Assembly: GCA_911728455.2 (NCBI GenBank)
Contig: OU452233.1
Coordinates: 14,079,214-14,143,213 of the forward strand
Direction of reading: 5' to 3'
DNA: 64,000 nt
Origin: Marthasterias glacialis
Taxonomy: Eukaryota > Echinodermata > Asteroidea > Forcipulatida > Asteriidae
In this document: piece by piece, positions 22,479 through 34,500 of the stretch
Numbering within the stretch: position 1 is the stretch's first letter
Layout: each line of letters opens with the position of its first letter
Made by a program: the position numbers and the translations under genes
Notes under the pieces: model-generated
What the model saw: only the letters and a program-made list of their open reading frames with translations
Databases searched by the model: none
Told to the model about the DNA's origin: nothing

Positions 22479-22530
22479 AGATCTCTCGCGTCATATTCTC
22501 AAACAAAAGTTGTCGCATTCTGGCCATTTC
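22479..22530 (-). other. Possible 5' exon end on the minus strand
   Basis: ATG GCC AGA ATG in a good start context opens a frame of 17 codons ending ATC T at a strong donor GTAAGT (22473-22478). No protein match. If spliced to the MYO16 exon at 14394 the frame differs from MEIDQ, so at best it is an upstream untranslated exon. Confidence 0.2.
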
Positions 22531-25398
22531 AAATCCAATCCAATGTTGATCTTCGGCAGTGTTACAAAATTTCCACGATTTTCAACAACACTTAGAGGAG
22601 TTGTTGTTTATTGACAAACAGTGTACGAATGTAATCCATGGTCAAAGGTGTCAGAAGACACTGCGTTAAACTTCACACACATCAACACTCATCATGATCC
22701 CAAACTGTGAAAGCTGGCCTTCAACAAGTTGATCCCCCAGACAATAACATTGAAACTCCACACACAATTCCTGAATACAAGTTTTTTGCAATCTCAGTTC
22801 TCAAATTTTGAGAAACACTCCCAAAGACCTCCAGTAACTTTTTATTTCCTCACGCCTATATCTCTAGCACTTCCATCCAGTCTGGTTGAAGTCTGATATA
22901 TGACAGTGATTGTGAGCGTGACGCATTGCTAAACTCAACCCCCCACCACTTCAAAATAGCCTAGTTCAATCAACCCTTCCTTCTACCTTTAAAGGGGCAA
23001 TGATGACAAACTTGAAGGTTAACTCAGTTTTTTTTGTTAAAGCTTTAAGTAAGCAAGAGTGTCCTTTGGAAATGACTATAAAATAATGTGTGTATCTGCT
23101 AAGAATCACAACAAATTTGTTCACTGAAATCAGAATTCTCTGTGAAAATTTATTTGGGATCTAGACATTACCCTTGAACCAATGCAGCCAAAACTTTTTT
23201 TGTACGGGAAAGTCATAATAACCTAGTGCAATGACTCAGACAGCACAAAAAAATGCATTGATTTCTGAACACTTGAATAGACCTGAATGGGCTGTCCCGC
23301 TGAAGCGCGTACTGAATTCTACCAAGGGTCCATGTTTGGTCATATGTGTCAACGTAACTTTTTTTGTCAACAAATACTCTTTTGGTATAAATGTCCTACA
23401 GTATAAAGGATTCTGATGGGGAAATATAAGGGGGAAACTCGCTCTTGTGACCTTGCAGTTTTTGGGGGGTTTTTTTGCTTTTTTTATCTTTAATGGTTGT
23501 GTCATTTTCTATTTATTGATCCAACCATTCTTGTTTTGTTTTTGTTTGTTTTTTAACCCATACCTGAGCTTCATGTTATGGTTCTGCTTTTTGTATCTAA
23601 AATGTATTTAAATGTCATACAGCTATTGACCTGTGGCTGAGAAAGTTATCATTTGAGACATTGAACACAAACAAATCTATTCACAATTAGTATTAGTCAT
23701 TAGTATATTAGTTAGAATTTATAAAACGAGTTTTGGGGACCTATTGTTATTATTGTTATTATTACTATTATTTATTCGGCCATTTCTCAAAGTACAAACA
23801 TACAGTACATGTATACAAATAATCTCATTCTACAGGACAAAAGCAAATAATAAGGAGGACCCATATCAAGTTGGCCAGTATTAACAAAAGTGTACTCAAA
23901 CTCTGTGACTTGAAAGTCTGCTAATCCAAACTTAATCATGGGGACATTAAAATCAGTTTGGATTGGCAGACGTACAGTACTAGCCGCCATACTACTAAAC
24001 ATTTTGCACGTGTTGGTACACTGTGCATGGTATTTTAGTTAAAATGTGTTTATTGTTTGGGGGTTTTCAGAGAAATGTTTTTATCTCTTGCCAAAATTTG
24101 GCGATGCAACTGTACAATTAACTTGGCAAGTATTGTTTCAGTCCCATTTTTCAGTATGAAGCAAATTTGGATAATTTCTCTCACATTCAGGCAAACACTT
24201 TGTTTGCACACACTTTGTTAATACCACAAATAAATAAATTCAAATCATTATGAATAGTTTTTGTAAAGTTTTCATAGCTATAAAACAAAAAGTACACCTT
24301 GAAATAAATGGTAATTTACGTTATGAGTCTCATAACGATGTAGTACTACATGTATTTTTGGTCTGAGAACAATGTTCTTTCAAACAGCACTCTGTTAAGT
24401 CTTACTTCTATTCAATATAAAAACATCTGATTTTCTAGTGCTACATTTTAAGTAAAAGACAGCCAAAGTACCTGTTCAAATGTTCCTTCTCGTCTTCTAA
24501 GAACTAGTACTCTTCCCACTCATTGTTTACACCCAGCTGTTGACAAAATAAAACATTTCAGGCTTTCAGATTGACGTATTTATCAACCATCAGATCCGAT
24601 TCATATGACAAAAATATCAATTAGTCCTCCCAAAATGGGAGTACACTTTCCAAGATAGTTGGATACCTGAACAGGTATTAAACCATAAAGCTGACGTCAT
24701 CGGCCAGTGCGATGTTTAGTACACAGAAAGTAAACAAAACATCAATGTACTGAATCATGACATGCATTCGTCACAGATCCGGATTCAGGGGGGAGGGGGT
24801 GCTGGGCACATCAGAATGTATTCTCAGTACATGATTGTTACATGTACATGTATACTGGTAATCTGTACACAATCAATGGGAGTTGTCAGCCTACTTTAAA
24901 GCCAAAGGGGTTATGTAATCACAGTGGAAGGTCCAGTAGACAGTTCTGAAGTACAATGGGACTTGCCCAGTGATGTGGATCATGGCATGTCCTTGCATGG
25001 TGATGTGGAATATCATGCTTGTAAATAGATGGCTTGCGTAAACTACAAGTGATAGTCTAAATAAAAAAAATAAAAAACTTTTACAAACAGATATTTTGTT
25101 GCACCCATTTAACTATGTTTTGTTGGTGAATCACAAATGTAATTCCTGGAATTATAACTGATGACTATGTACTATGAGGATTTTTAAACGAACTGTGACA
25201 ATTTTGATAATCACACTTTTAACAGCATTATCTGACAGTCTGCTGGCCAAATGCTAGATCAAATCGCCTCTGGACCAGTCAGGGTTATCAAATGGTCCGA
25301 CATGGCTGGCTTAATTGCTTTCGACACTGATGAGTTACCTGTAAACCACTGATTAGTCACGTTATGAACAACTTGCAAGTTTTATCGGCTTTTGGATA

Positions 25399-25870
25399 TG
25401 AACAAACAAAAATCAACCAGAACGGAATTTGAACTTGCAACCTCCAAATTAACATGCTGGCGCTCTACCAACTGAGTTACATGTCTAGCCCTAATGTTGC
25501 AATGTGGTCTTCCCATTTTGTCAAAATCTTTGTTTGGAGGGGGGAGGGAGGGATTGGCAGTCAGAAGCCATTCAACCTGAAACTGACCTATAACCAGGGA
25601 TCACATCCCCAGTCAGTTTCCCTACGGTGGTTTAGGCCTATTACCTGATATAAAAAGAATTATTAGAGCAGGATTTGAACCTACAAGTTTACATGTCGGC
25701 ACTCTACCAACTGAGCTATCTACATGTAGCCATCATGTTGGTGGTCTCCCTATTTTTGCCATATTAACACAGATTACAATGTTTGTAAGGACACCTTAGA
25801 ACCAAGAATCTTTACTGAAAAGGGTGGCTGACTGACCAGGGAAAACACAAGCTAACTCACTAGTCCTGCT
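25399..25870 (-). repeat. tRNA-like SINE copies (family C)
   Basis: The reverse complement shows 'tagctcagttggtagagtgc' and 'ggttcaaatcc' at 25675-25740, and a second copy with 'aactcagttggtagagcgcc' at about 25415-25490. Relatives lie near 52605-52800 and 58440-58620. Neither has a 7-bp acceptor stem. Confidence 0.6.
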
Positions 25871-25934
25871 GGCTAGTTACCTTGGAAAATAGAATGAAAC
25901 CTTAATTTCTATAAAACCAATACATATTATATAA

Positions 25935-26201
25935 TGGGTGGTCAGGTTGGTGTAGAGGTACTTTCCTCGCCTTTCACCTCTGGTGTACCCGGTTTGAATC
26001 CCGCCAGGGGTCACTATGTGGATTGGGTTTTCAGTCCCTACCTGATCGCGTGGGTTTTCCCCCGGAGTATTTCTCTGGGGTTTTCCTCCCACATCTAAAA
26101 CTGAATATTTCTTCATCATCTTCTACCCAACAGGTTTCTTCAGGCTTGCGAGCTACAGTGCAATATGCGCTTTTGAGGAATCCTTGGTTTCATCACCAGA
26201 A

Positions 26202-26205
<4 letters not shown>
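25935..26205 (+). repeat. tRNA-derived SINE (family B), near full length
   Basis: Head 'ggtcaggttggtgtagaggt', B box 'ggtttgaatccc', body 'gattgggttttcagtcccta', tail 'ttttcctcccacatctaaaa', followed by an (aat)n tract at 26208-26236. Confidence 0.7.
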
Positions 26206-26235
<30 letters not shown>

Positions 26236-27224
26236 GTATCTCAAGTTAGGACGGGTAACTAGTCCTAACTTACACGACTCATCACAAGTTAGGACTAGTC
26301 CTAAGTTTTGCGAAATCCACCCCAGAGCCTTCAAACTACACATGTAAGCAACACAAAGTACACTTTTTGTAAAGCATTTAAAACTTAAAGAGTATGGGCC
26401 ACGCTAGAAGTCTCCCTTTAAAAAAAGTTTTACTTTCCTATATACACCTATATCTACCACGAAAAACAGTGACAAAATTATAGAATGCGTGGTTATTCGT
26501 TTACAAAGGCAGTTTCCGAGCCTCTTTTCACCCCCCACCTCGAGCCAACATCAGAACAACAGAAGTCGGTGCCTGAAGGTTGTCTCCTGAAATTCTAAAG
26601 AATAGTGACGTCGCAGGAAGTACTCCTCTGTCAAATGGCTGTTTGTTGTTACTCACTGAAACATTGCTCAGTGCAGACCATCCGGGGATTCAGTACTTCT
26701 TGTGACGTCATGATTTGTTTGCTGCCCTCATTTCCGGGATTTTGATAAATTTAGGCGGCGGGCTGGTTAAAGGAGTAAAAACTCCCTGCAAATAACACTT
26801 CTTTTGTCAATTTATTGTCACAAAGGAGAAGTTTGTCCGATGTAATAATTATAGAAAGCAGAAAACTAAACAAAAACGTCAACATCAATCACCATTAACA
26901 TGGCCCATCCTCTTTAAGTTCACATTGTAGTTTTCAATGACATATCACAAAACCATGGAGGTAGAAATGCTAAAACAATGGTAAAATCAACCTGTGAAAA
27001 TTTCATCTAATTAAGACTGTCTCATTTTTACTCAACGAAAATTTACTTTACAATGTTTGCTCAAGGGCATTGTGTATCAAGATTATTTATATTGCAGCAA
27101 TTAAAATAAACAATGGTAGGCCTAATTGGTTGGATGTTTAAAAAATATCAACTTTATTATTATTTATTATTATCTTTCTGGTAATGAAACTAAGGGATCC
27201 TCAGAAAGCAACTAGTACTGTAAC

Positions 27225-27415
27225 AAGGCACCTGTGTAGAGAAGATGCTGAAGAAATTGTCAGTTTTAGATGTGGGAGGAAAAACCCAACGTAGAGAAAA
27301 CACACACAATCAGTAGGGACTGAAAACCCATCCACATACAAGGCTACAGTCCAGGATTCGAACCAGGGTCATAAGTGAACAACAGAGAAAGAAACCACTG
27401 AGTGAAGCTGACTCC
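27225..27415 (-). repeat. tRNA-derived SINE (family B), inverted
   Basis: Reverse complement of the family B body and tail ('tcagttttagatgtgggagg', 'tcagtagggactgaaaaccc') with 'ggattcgaacc' at the head. Confidence 0.65.
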
Positions 27416-28590
27416 TCAAACTTTTTTATTTACATTATTTCAGACAGACATTTTATCTTGAAGATCAGTCTGGATCCCGGACTTATATCATGAATGTTAT
27501 TATCAGATTGAAATCTATCAACTTCTTTTTTTCTTTTTTTTAAAGGTACATAACAATACAGGATTGGTGTTCATTCAATTTGTTTTACTAAATCAGTCTG
27601 AAAGCTTACAGATTATGAAATTCATAACAGTCCAAATCTTCCATAGAAATATTTCTGCCTGAAATCCTGTTAAAGTCCAGAAAATAGAACTTGAAGAACC
27701 CAATTTTAATTTTTATTGTAAGTCAAAATTAAGGACAATACTACATGCTGAAAATGTGCTTGGTTTTTCACTATTTTCTCCTGACTCGGATAACGGATTG
27801 AGCCCAAATTTTCACAGGTTTTTTTTTCATGTTAATTGAATCATACAAAGTAAGAACATTAAAATTTCTGAATTTTAATCGATGAACAAAATTTCATAAT
27901 GTAGGGGGTTGTTGAATTCATTCATCAGGGATAAAGTTGTTGTTTTTTGGTCTTTTTTGTTTAACCATGGAGCAATGGTTTAACCTACAACAATGTACAA
28001 AATTGTATATTCAGTACAAAATTCTTGAACACATTAATTATGTATGAATTTATTGGAAGTTTATTTTTAACCCTTTAAGTCCCAAATCCTTCTCAATCAT
28101 ATTGCCAAAGTGAAGGAAAGTGAAGGAATTTGAAGGAATTGGGCCCTCAGGCCAAAACAACCAGTGCTTATCACAGGAACAGGCATTCCAAGACTGTCCA
28201 AGTCCAAACAACTTGGTGTGATGTGACATAGGAGAAGAGGATATTGGCGGAATCTGGCCAAACACTAGCCAAATTCCCTATTAAGAAGCCTACACCTTTT
28301 TTTGCCTACAGGTGACCTCAATCCTCCAATATCCTCCTATCTTATGTCACTCCAGACCAAACTGTTCGGACTTAGATAATATTTGGACTTAGATAATTAA
28401 GTGCAGGCAAAGTATACCTTTGGTTTTTGGAACCGTACGTTTGCCTTAATGCTATATAATTGTAGATATATACCACAAAACTAACCTGTGTAAATTTCAT
28501 TTCAAAAGGTGGCAGTGTTTTTGAGATATCGCCAAAAATCTGGAGCGGTTGCGTTCACGCAGAAGAAGTATCCGTCATTGGAATACACAT

Positions 28591-28624
28591 TCTGAGAAGC
28601 GTTACGGCCATAACGCTTCTCAGA
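28591..28624. repeat. Perfect 14-bp-arm hairpin
   Basis: tctgagaagcgtta and taacgcttctcaga are inverse complements around a 6-base loop (cggcca). Confidence 0.8.
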
Positions 28625-29655
28625 TTCAAATTCTTGGGGGACAAAAAGTGATATATTTTTCCATAACTGCAGTACTTCGAAGTGAAACGTTTCTCAAAAT
28701 GCATCTTACTATCCAAAGCTGCTGTACTCCTTACCAAGTAAGTTTTTATTGCCAAAAATTTTCAGAGTCATTACCAAACGTATGCAATGCCTTTAAGTGC
28801 CTGTTATTTCATCTCTGATATCTTGAGATTGAGAAGCCAGTAGGCCATTTTCCATCAATTTTGTTGAGTCCTTGTTGTAATTTGGGCAATTTATTTGAAA
28901 CAGGATATCACATATTCATCCCAAATCGACTTGGAGCACTAGTACGACCATCCAAGTCAACATCCCCAGTTACTGACTCTACCAAACACCAATGCTTTTA
29001 TTTACTCTGCATTATGACCAAAATAGTGGAGGTCAGATAACATTACAGCATCTTACCCCAAAAGTTATATTTTAGGGGCCTAAGTACTTGTTAATAATAA
29101 TTACTTAATAAAATACATACGAGCAAGTGCTTCTCAGAACCATTCAGGTAAGAAACAAAGTTCTTCTTCCGAAATAACTACATTTATAAAATAATAAAGG
29201 ACTATAAGTTTAACCCTTTTTTGTCAAGTCTTGTTTATTTATTCAATTTTAAATTGGTTGATTGAGCTTTTGTTGGTTGTCTTTATTTAATATTTAACAA
29301 CTCATTAAAAAAAACTGCTGTTGCTAATTAAACATAATGGTGTACCTGAGGGTTAAAATCATCACAACTAATCCAGCAGAAGTCAGGCCTAAGTATAAAA
29401 ATTAGAATTTGTATTAAGTCATGTTCCCCCTCCCCCGACCACCCCGCCCCACACTTAATAATAAAACAGAATCTATGTACTAAATTACATAACACAGCAA
29501 CACAACACAAGTCCAAAATGCGCTCACCAAAACACGAGGGGTTTGAATCCACATGGAGGTAAAGCACCAATATTACGGGAAACGGACAACCAAGTATGGA
29601 AATATCATTCATTGTATTGTTAACATTTTCCATGATAAAACAAGAATTATTACTA

Positions 29656-30075
29656 TTAGTACTTACCAAATTTGGACGCTGTTCGCGCACTCCATAAAGT
29701 TCTTGGTTGGTGTTTACGCTCAAGTTTTGTTTTTACTCCTGTTGAAAAAACGCAAACTCCATCCACAAGCAGGTGGTTGATGTCGGGTACCCAGACAAAA
29801 CGCTTGTGTTCGATACGGAGTAGTTTCTTGGCACCCACTTCACACCCTGGCAGCCTGCTCATGAGGGCGCTATGCATATATGACGGCTTTGCGGGAGTGC
29901 AATTTCTGGTGACTTTGAACCAATCATGTAAGTAAGCTTGCTTTAGCATGCCATGGACTGCTTTGAGAGCCATGTTTTGAACTACGACTCCCCCAGTGAT
30001 CCCCAGTAAGTGCGTTTTATTTTCCGAGGCGAAAATAGAACGCTGTTTCATCACCACAAGACGTCTAGGTAACAA
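29656..30075 (-). other. Open frame of 137 codons ending at a splice donor, unidentified
   Basis: From ATG at 30075 the minus strand stays open for about 137 codons and then meets the donor GTAAGTACT at about 29655. The peptide (MLPRRLVVMKQRSIF at the start) is not recognised. It could be a first coding exon, or an untranslated first exon of the MYO16 transcript. It does not join MYO16 in the MEIDQ frame. Chance is not excluded. Confidence 0.25.
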
Positions 30076-31482
30076 GAAACTTTAGCTGCTATGGGGGTAG
30101 TACATTGGTTGCTGTGGCAGTTTTCTAGTAAAAACAAGACATATCATGTGACAAGCTCTAAACGAAACAAAAAGCAGAATGTATGTGAGGGGTGTTTTAA
30201 TTGTAGACATTCTCAAAATGAAGCCCACTCAGAGTAACTCACAACTAGTGGCGAAACATTTCCAACTGCCCGGGGATTTTAGTAATTTACCTCCACAGTC
30301 AGGGGGTGGGGGAACGAAAACAGCAGTCTTTTTTAATATTACTGATTCAGTTGGAAGAGTGATGTTCACACAAACCTCCAATACCCTAAATACAAGCATA
30401 TTTTCATCTGAATTTCTACTGTCAAAGTTGAAAAATAGCATCTCAATCAATTAGGCCCACAGAACCACCAACAATGCTTATTTCGAAATAATTGGAATAA
30501 GTATAAAAAGACAAAATTCCTGACAAAGCATAAAATTAGTTTCTGTTATTTTCACTTAAACACATGTATACATATACACTATCTTTACATCAACATAAAA
30601 CGCTGTGAACATTAAGAATTAACACATGATTTCCTAATATTTGGCAAGTTGAGTGACTCTTGATCGCCTTTTCTAGGGAAGTGCACTGCTATATCATGCA
30701 CTCGATAATCTTCTGCTTGGTGGTGGGCCACGCCCACCAAAGTAAATTTTTAAGATGTATGTATTAGTTTTGAAATGCTCTCTTTTGTAGTGGAAAATTT
30801 GATGTCACTAATCTGTTTTTTTTTCTTTCTTTCTGTTTTCAACCCCGAACACAATAGGCATTGAAAATAATAACAATAACAGCATATAAATTGGGACCGT
30901 TGCGCATCTGAAATTGTATTAAGAGAAGTAATTAATGATTAACTTTACGATTTTTAAAAAGTTAGGTGGCAAATATGTTATTGTTGTCATTAAAATCTTA
31001 ATGAAATTCTACCCGGCCGTGAGTTTTTCATTTCTCTTCCGCTATTCAATAATCGCGAATGACGAACAAAAGAATTTCCTTGCATTAGCATAGCGCTAAT
31101 TACGCACCGCGACGTCACTGCATAGATAAGTATGTTCTGTGACATTGCGCAATGTGCTCTACCCACATGTACTACTCACGAACGACACCCGGCACTTTTT
31201 CACCCCGTTAAGTGGCCAGATATCACTCCGCAGATAATACTTTTTTTAGTTGTTCATGTGCAAATTTAATAATATCTCACTTTTTATATAGGATTTATCA
31301 ATAAAATTTTACCTTGAGTCCGAATTGATGTTTATTTGTGAAGAAATATGTATTTTAAGAAATATTTTTTTGCATGCGTCTGAAACGTGTTACTTCCGTG
31401 TAGTGGATGGATACATTGAAACGACTGGTACATTTCTTCATTCTCTCTGCTCGTTCCTTTTCCCGCTGCACGTACAAGAAGA
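30076..31482. other. Region upstream of eIF4A
   Basis: No coding exon recognised. 31380-31482 is the likely eIF4A promoter-proximal/5' UTR region. No TATA box stands out. Confidence 0.45.
31430..31482 (+). promoter_or_regulatory. Pyrimidine-rich 5' leader of eIF4A
   Basis: Just upstream of the ATG is cttcattctctctgctcgtt followed by ccttttcccgc. Such pyrimidine tracts are typical of TOP-type leaders of translation genes. The actual start site was not determined. Confidence 0.35.
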
Positions 31483-31523
31483 ATGTCAAACGATCATCAA
31501 CAGCACGAAGATTGTGTTTCAGG
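31483..31523 (+). CDS. EIF4A: eIF4A exon 1 (start codon)
   Basis: [13 protein letters not shown] plus two bases, then donor GTATGC. This is the only upstream exon found that joins exon 2 in the open frame (split Gly codon). It is short, hence the lower confidence. Confidence 0.7.
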
Positions 31524-34500
31524 GTATGCTTTTTCTTCATTTATTTCACACATATCGTTAAAAGAAAGAGTGAAGTTGAATGTTAGTGTGTTTCTGTAAG
31601 CAAAAGCATATTAACTGCTGAGTTTTCCACGTTTCCCTCACAAAAAGATGCCATTAAATATGGCGACATGGCCATGATGGCAGATTATCTAGTCACATCC
31701 GAAGCACGTGTTCTTGCACAAAATTTTAACTCCGTGGTCTGATATTCTTAAACATGATTAAATCACAGCCGTAGTTCGTAAAAATACTTTTCTTTTGTTC
31801 TAACTTTAAAGGAAATTGTACTTCATTGTTTTGCATCTCCGATGTACCGACATATAAACGTAAAATATGCGAAATTTTGATGGAAAAAGGGGACATGAAA
31901 TATGTAAAAAGCAGGTTCAATGCAATCTGAATTCTTCAAGAGCAGGATTGATCAACATGATCAAAGACAACCATGATTTTTTTGCAAAGATTTAGATCAT
32001 GTTCCATAAGTTAAACCTCTTCAAGTTGAGCAAACCTTGTGGAAAAAAACTATAGAAATGTAATTTGTAATATTTTCACACAAGGCAAAACAAACCAGTA
32101 TTTTCTAGACCTGTGTAATTTATTTATAAATTTATATAAAATTCTAAACAGGTTATTCCACCTTTTTTGTCCAGCCATACTTGTCTTAAGAATCAGATCA
32201 TGATTTCTCAAATATGATTTGTTCTAAGATTGTCCTTTTTAAACTACATGTACTTCTTGGTTGGTCTGACTCTGACTGAGGAAGTTGCAATTTCAAAATC
32301 AACTTTGGGGGAAAATCATTCATTTTACACTTCTGTATAAATTCATGGCATCGATGGTCATGACTGTTCGTAGGCCTAGCTTTTCGAAATATTTTTTTAC
32401 AAGCATCATTTGAACAGATCGTTTATTTCCTCTTTTTAAAAAAAATAAAAAATAATTTTAACATCCCTCCATGACGAGTCAAAATAGGCCTACCCCACAA
32501 ATTACAAGATTTTGTCGACAATAAAAAAAGAACTGCATTTGTCTTAAAAAAATAACAATAGGCCTAATAAATAAATAGTTGCAAAGATCATCTTTTTCCA
32601 AGTGTGGACAATGAGCCTGTCTTTTGTTCAAATGAGTAATTATTAATTAGGCCCATCTATGGTAGTTAGAGTGCACCATTCCTTGATACATGGGGAAAAA
32701 ACAAGCCAGTGTCGATAGCTTCAAATGTAAGCGTCTATTTTCGCCTTTACCTTGTACTAACAATAAACCCTCCTCCCCTCCCGCAGTTCCTTCAGCCTGA
32801 GTCCCTCCCATATTCTCTAAAATACTCTACTCCAAAAAGTCCGCACCCAAATTTTAGGGTGTAAAGGCTGTAGCAGTGATAAAGAATTGTTGTTTGGGCA
32901 TGCAGTCTCAAGTCCTACAGTGAGTCGGACAAGTTCTTCAAGAAATTTACATAATTTCAGGATACCAGCTGTGTAGTGTCAACGACCCCCACAATGGCAA
33001 AAGTGTACAGCCTGAGTTCAGCCAATCATGACCAATAGAACTTAGTGGGGGTCGTTGACACTACACAGCTGGTATCCTGAAATTATGTAAATCTCTTGGA
33101 GAAGAGAGCTTCTGAAGCTAGCAATAAAACTGATTAACTACGAGGTTAAGGTTTCTCCTGATTTCAGGAATTTCTAAAAAAAAATCTCCTTGAGTCTTCA
33201 AATTTCCTGTGAAGAAGTATAAAGCTACCACCAAAAAGAGAAGGAAGTGGTCCAGATTATGTCCAAACCTGTGGTTTGTATTTCTGTTGATGCACAGAGT
33301 CTCTAAACCTCCTGAATTGTAATTGGGAAGTTCCAGGTCTAGAATAAGGGGGAACATAGGCCTGCAAGCCATTTTCAGGAGTTTTCACTTTTGGCAAATC
33401 TTCTCCAAGTTTAGACCCAGTAACTGGGGCGCTGTACTCCTTTTTTGAGATTTTTGACATCATCTGTCGTACTAGCGCCCCAGTCCGTGGTATATTTGGA
33501 AAGTGCGCCGAAGCGGTTTTTTTCTGAATCAGTTACAAAATTGTCAAAATTGCGACAAAGACTCGACAAAATTGCTTGAAAATCGCCTACTGGCTTCTCC
33601 AAGTATTTGCGGTGAAATAAAATGCAGTTAATTGTACTCACGATCATTTTTGGTCCTCCAAATCGATGATTTTTAGCCCACTATCACGCATATATCAAAT
33701 TTGCCGTTAGAATCATCATTTTGAATGTGATACTCAACGACTGTTTTCTTATGTGTATAAACGCTGCGAGGATTGCGTGTTCGCTGAGGCCCTGACTTTC
33801 ATATTGTTTACCGCGCAGTCAACGCAGGATACCAGGCTGTGTGTAGCGCCAATGTTCACTAATGCCCTGACATTCATATTGATTTGCGCAGTCAATGCAG
33901 GATACCAGCTGTGTAGCCTGGTATCCTGCCAAAAATCTCAAAAAAGGAGTACAGCGCCCCAGTTACTGGGTCTAATCCAAGTTGTTGAATGAGCCACAAA
34001 ATCAATCCAACACTCTTATATTTAGAATCTAAAGGAAAAGCTGACTTACTCAGTTCGATTTTTTGTCAGAATTCTCTCTGTAGTCTATACTGGTACTTTG
34101 ATACAATGCATTATCTTTTTATTTTTCATGTAGACCTCAGCCAACTTCCGCTGGTTCTGGAAATGCAGGAGACTATGCCAAACAACCCAAAGATACAAGT
34201 CAAGGCTTAGGAGGGGAACGCAACAATGACATGCATGGGCAGATTGAGGTAAACAACCAGGACTACTCACAGTCTCTCCTAGCCCCACTAGTGTGGCAAG
34301 GATTTTTGACATCGGTTGAATCCTTAGCCACACGTCCAAGCCTATCTTTTGTGCAGCTCGTCCCCCAATCCGCCGCATCGAAACCTAACGGGTGCGGCGC
34401 TGGATTTTAACCAACTAAATGTGTCCACGTACCTCTTAGCTTCCCTCCGGTACTGTGGCTGTTGAAGTTACTAACCTTATTAAGGGCAAATAATCATTTG

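Larger units (their letters stand above)
22540..29655. other. Non-coding stretch with repeats
   Basis: No gene recognised. Contains tRNA-like SINE copies of family C on the minus strand (about 25399-25870), family B SINEs at 25935-26205 (+) and 27225-27415 (-), an (aat)n tract at 26208-26236, an inverted-repeat pair at about 28188-28380 and a 14-bp-arm hairpin at 28591-28624. Confidence 0.6.

Noticed and set aside
25675-25740. tRNA-like minus-strand sequence 'tagctcagttggtagagtgc'
   Set aside because: Cloverleaf not closed; part of a repeated SINE family.
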